NCBI RefSeq assembly: GCF_037478135.1
Contig: NZ_JBBHDV010000004.1
Span: forward strand, 62,001 to 126,000
Source: Denitratimonas sp037478135
Lineage (GTDB): Bacteria > Pseudomonadota > Gammaproteobacteria > Xanthomonadales > Xanthomonadaceae
DNA length: 64,000 nucleotides
Reading direction: 5' to 3'
Each line of letters begins with the position of its first letter. The stretch's first letter is position 1. The translations under genes and the position numbers were made by a program. The notes beneath the pieces are model-generated. The model made no database searches. It was not told the DNA's origin and saw only the letters and a program-made list of their open reading frames with translations. Positions 62,015-64,000 of this stretch are shown here, piece after piece.

Positions 62015-63172
62015 ATGTCCTTTGCATTGCCGCCGACCAAACTGCCCAAGGTCGGCACCACGATCTTCACCCGGATGTCGCAGCTGGCCGCCGAGCATGG
62101 TGCGCTGAACCTGGGGCAGGGCTTCCCCGATTTCCAGCCGCCGGATTTCCTGCAGCAGGCGCTGGTGCAGGCGATGCGCGAAGGCCATCACCAGTACGCG
62201 CCGATGACCGGTGTGGTGGAGCTGCGCGAACAGATCGCGGCCAAGGTCGAAGCGCTCCATGGCGCCCGGATCGACGCAGGTGCCGACGTCACCGTCACCA
62301 GTGGCGCGACTGAAGCGATCTTCGCGGCGATCCATGCGGTGGTGCGCAGCGGTGACGAGGTCATCGTGCTGGACCCGTGCTACGACTGCTACGAACCGGC
62401 GATCGCACTGGCCGGCGCGCAGGCGGTGCACGTGCCGCTGCGGGCGCCGGATTTTTCCGTGGACTGGCAGCGTGTGCGGGACGCCATCGGCCCGCGCACC
62501 CGGATGCTGATCGTCAACAGCCCCCACAATCCCAGCGGCGCGGTTTTCTCGGCGGCCGATCTGGAAGCGCTGGCCGACGTGTTGCGCGGCACCCGCATCG
62601 TGCTGCTGTCCGATGAGGTCTACGAGCACATCGTGTTCGATGGCGTGCCGCATTTCAGCGTGCTGCGCCATCCGGAACTGGCCGCGCGCAGCTTCGTGGT
62701 GTCCTCGTTCGGCAAGACCTATCACTGCACCGGCTGGAAAATCGGCTACTGCATCGCGCCACCGGCCCTGAGCGCCGAGTTCCGCAAGGTGCATCAGTAC
62801 CTGACCTTCAGCACGTTCAACCCGGCGCAATGGGCGCTGGCGGCAATGCTGCGTGAGCATCCGGAACACCATCTGGAGTTGCCCGCCTTCTATCAGCAAA
62901 AGCGCGACCGGTTCCGCGAACTGCTGGCGGGCAGCCGCTTTGAACTGCTGCCGGTGGCTGGCACCTATTTCCAGCTGGCCGACTATTCGGCGATCTCCGA
63001 TCAGGACGATGTGGCGTTCTGCCGCTGGCTGGCCATGGAACACAAGGTGGCGGCGATTCCGCTGTCACCGTTCCAGCACCAGCCACCGCCCGGACAGCGG
63101 CTGGTGCGTTTCTGTTTTGCCAAGGCCGATGCCACCCAGGTGGCGGCGGCGCAACGGCTGGTGGCAGTGTGA
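62015..63172 (+). CDS. Methionine/glutamine-type aminotransferase (YbdL/KAT family)
   Basis: 385 residues from ATG 62015. PLP motifs: LNLGQGFPDF, SPHNPSGAVF, LSDEVYEHIVFDG, the PLP lysine in SSFGKTYHCTGWKIGY and the final arginine in LVRFCFAKAD. It is close to YbdL and kynurenine aminotransferases that regenerate methionine from its keto acid with glutamine as donor. The omega-amidase gene 34 bases downstream would remove the by-product alpha-ketoglutaramate. Confidence 0.9.
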   Translation: MSFALPPTKLPKVGTTIFTRMSQLAAEHGALNLGQGFPDFQPPDFLQQALVQAMREGHHQYAPMTGVVELREQIAAKVEALHGARIDAGADVTVTSGATEAIFAAIHAVVRSGDEVIVLDPCYDCYEPAIALAGAQAVHVPLRAPDFSVDWQRVRDAIGPRTRMLIVNSPHNPSGAVFSAADLEALADVLRGTRIVLLSDEVYEHIVFDGVPHFSVLRHPELAARSFVVSSFGKTYHCTGWKIGYCIAPPALSAEFRKVHQYLTFSTFNPAQWALAAMLREHPEHHLELPAFYQQKRDRFRELLAGSRFELLPVAGTYFQLADYSAISDQDDVAFCRWLAMEHKVAAIPLSPFQHQPPPGQRLVRFCFAKADATQVAAAQRLVAV

Positions 63173-63206
63173 GCCGGGCCACCGGCAACGTGGGAGGAAG
63201 CAAACC

Positions 63207-64000
63207 ATGACGACAGCTGCCAATTTGCGGGTTTCCATCGTTCAGGCCGATACGGTCTGGCACGATCCTGCCGGCAACCGTGAACTCTACGGCGCCCTGG
63301 TGCGCCCGCTGCGCCGTGAAACCGATCTGGTGGTGCTGCCGGAGACCTTCACCAGCGGTTTCAGCAACGAGGCCATCCACGATGCCGAGGACATGCACGG
63401 CGCGAGCGTGGCCTGGATGCGGCAACTGGCCGAAGACACCGGCGCGGTGATCACCGGCTCGCTGGTGATCGCGGAAGCCGGGCGCGTGGTGAACCGCCTG
63501 ATCTGGGCCGAACCGGACGGCGGCCTGCGCTGGTATGACAAGCGCCATCTGTTCCGTATGGCCGACGAGCATCTGCGCTATGCCGGTGGCCATAGCCGCG
63601 AACTGTGGAGCTGGCGCGGTTGGCGCATCCTGCCGCAGGTCTGCTATGACCTGCGTTTTCCGGTCTTCAGCCGCAACCGCTGGCTGCAAGAAGAACAGCG
63701 CGCCGAATACGACCTGGCGCTGTACGTGGCGAACTGGCCCAGCCCGCGGCGCTACGCCTGGCGCACCTTGCTGCGCGCCCGCGCGATCGAAAATCTGGCC
63801 TGGGTGGTCGGGGTCAACCGCGTCGGCACCGATGACAACGGCCATGCTTACAGTGGCGACAGCGCGGTGCTGGATCCGCTCGGCATGCCGCTGGTGGATC
63901 TGGGCGCGCAGACCCAGGTGGTGACGACGGTCTTGTCGGCCGCGTTGCTGGAAGCGCACCGCAGGCGCTTTCCGGCCTTCATGGATGCCGATGACTTCAG
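63207..64000 (+). CDS. Omega-amidase, YafV/Nit2-like nitrilase-superfamily hydrolase (cut by window end)
   Basis: 264 residues visible, start at ATG 63207 with GGGAGGAAG. The nitrilase catalytic triad is present: Glu in VVLPETFTSGF, Lys in WYDKRHLFRM and Cys in PQVCYDLRFPVF. YafV-type enzymes hydrolyse alpha-ketoglutaramate to 2-oxoglutarate and ammonia, working with the transaminase encoded just upstream in the glutamine transaminase-omega-amidase pathway and methionine salvage. Only the last few residues appear to be missing. Confidence 0.9.
   Translation, partial: MTTAANLRVSIVQADTVWHDPAGNRELYGALVRPLRRETDLVVLPETFTSGFSNEAIHDAEDMHGASVAWMRQLAEDTGAVITGSLVIAEAGRVVNRLIWAEPDGGLRWYDKRHLFRMADEHLRYAGGHSRELWSWRGWRILPQVCYDLRFPVFSRNRWLQEEQRAEYDLALYVANWPSPRRYAWRTLLRARAIENLAWVVGVNRVGTDDNGHAYSGDSAVLDPLGMPLVDLGAQTQVVTTVLSAALLEAHRRRFPAFMDADDF

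Overview
The window is a GC-rich, densely coded chromosomal segment. It most likely comes from a gammaproteobacterium of the Xanthomonadaceae/Lysobacteraceae group (Stenotrophomonas, Pseudoxanthomonas, Lysobacter, Thermomonas relatives); the exact genus cannot be read from the sequence. Four family markers support this: a fused aspartokinase-diaminopimelate decarboxylase, the MurL/MurD2 route to D-glutamate, a MetX-family protein resembling the serine/homoserine O-succinyltransferases of this group, and tricorn-like and S9 secreted peptidases.

Layout. 1-8.8 kb: the 3' end of a short-chain dehydrogenase; then on the minus strand a membrane-anchored Mrr-like protein, a phasin with a histone-H1-like tail, a small hypothetical, ParC and a D-2-hydroxyacid dehydrogenase; then a secreted YtcJ-type amidohydrolase. 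8.9-15.7 kb: Bcr/CflA drug transporter, glutathione reductase, N-formylglutamate amidohydrolase family protein, cyclophilin, class I aminotransferase and malate dehydrogenase. 16-20.9 kb: a four-gene valine/isobutyrate degradation operon (mmsA, acyl-CoA dehydrogenase, 3-hydroxyisobutyryl-CoA hydrolase, mmsB). 20.9-21.85 kb: a toxin-antitoxin cassette (AbrB-type antitoxin plus PIN toxin) wedged behind mmsB and followed by a second, diverged copy of the mmsB 3' end. 22-26.7 kb: S9 peptidase, delta-60-repeat protein, DUF502 membrane protein. 26.9-28.2 kb: DAHP synthase preceded by a Tyr-Trp-Tyr-Phe-Phe-Tyr leader peptide and an intrinsic terminator, a classic attenuator layout. 28.2-37.7 kb: hypotheticals, a glycine-zipper protein, a YczE-like membrane protein with a TetR repressor, and the divergent RND efflux operon (adaptor, pump, outer-membrane channel) with an 18-bp perfect palindrome inside the promoter.

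37.9-48.4 kb: a class I amidotransferase, the LysC-LysA fusion, murL-murD2 (lysine/DAP and D-Glu supply for peptidoglycan), a SUKH-like protein and a tricorn-like protease. 48.5 kb: tRNA-Leu(CAA), minus strand. 48.6-57.4 kb, minus strand: a complete ccmABCDEFGHI cytochrome c maturation operon whose genes mostly overlap by 1-8 bases. It runs by an ATGA overlap straight into the MetX-family acyltransferase, followed by a cysteine-dioxygenase-like ORF lacking a normal start. 57.7-64 kb: a large secreted subtilase and the methionine/glutamine transaminase plus omega-amidase pair, the latter cut by the window end.

The most noteworthy observations are (i) the aromatic attenuator ahead of DAHP synthase, (ii) the TA cassette bracketed by a duplicated mmsB 3' end, (iii) a palindromic dispersed-type repeat read in frame within the N-terminus of CcmH, and (iv) translational coupling of the ccm operon to a sulfur amino acid gene. 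No rRNA, CRISPR array, intact insertion sequence or prophage was seen.
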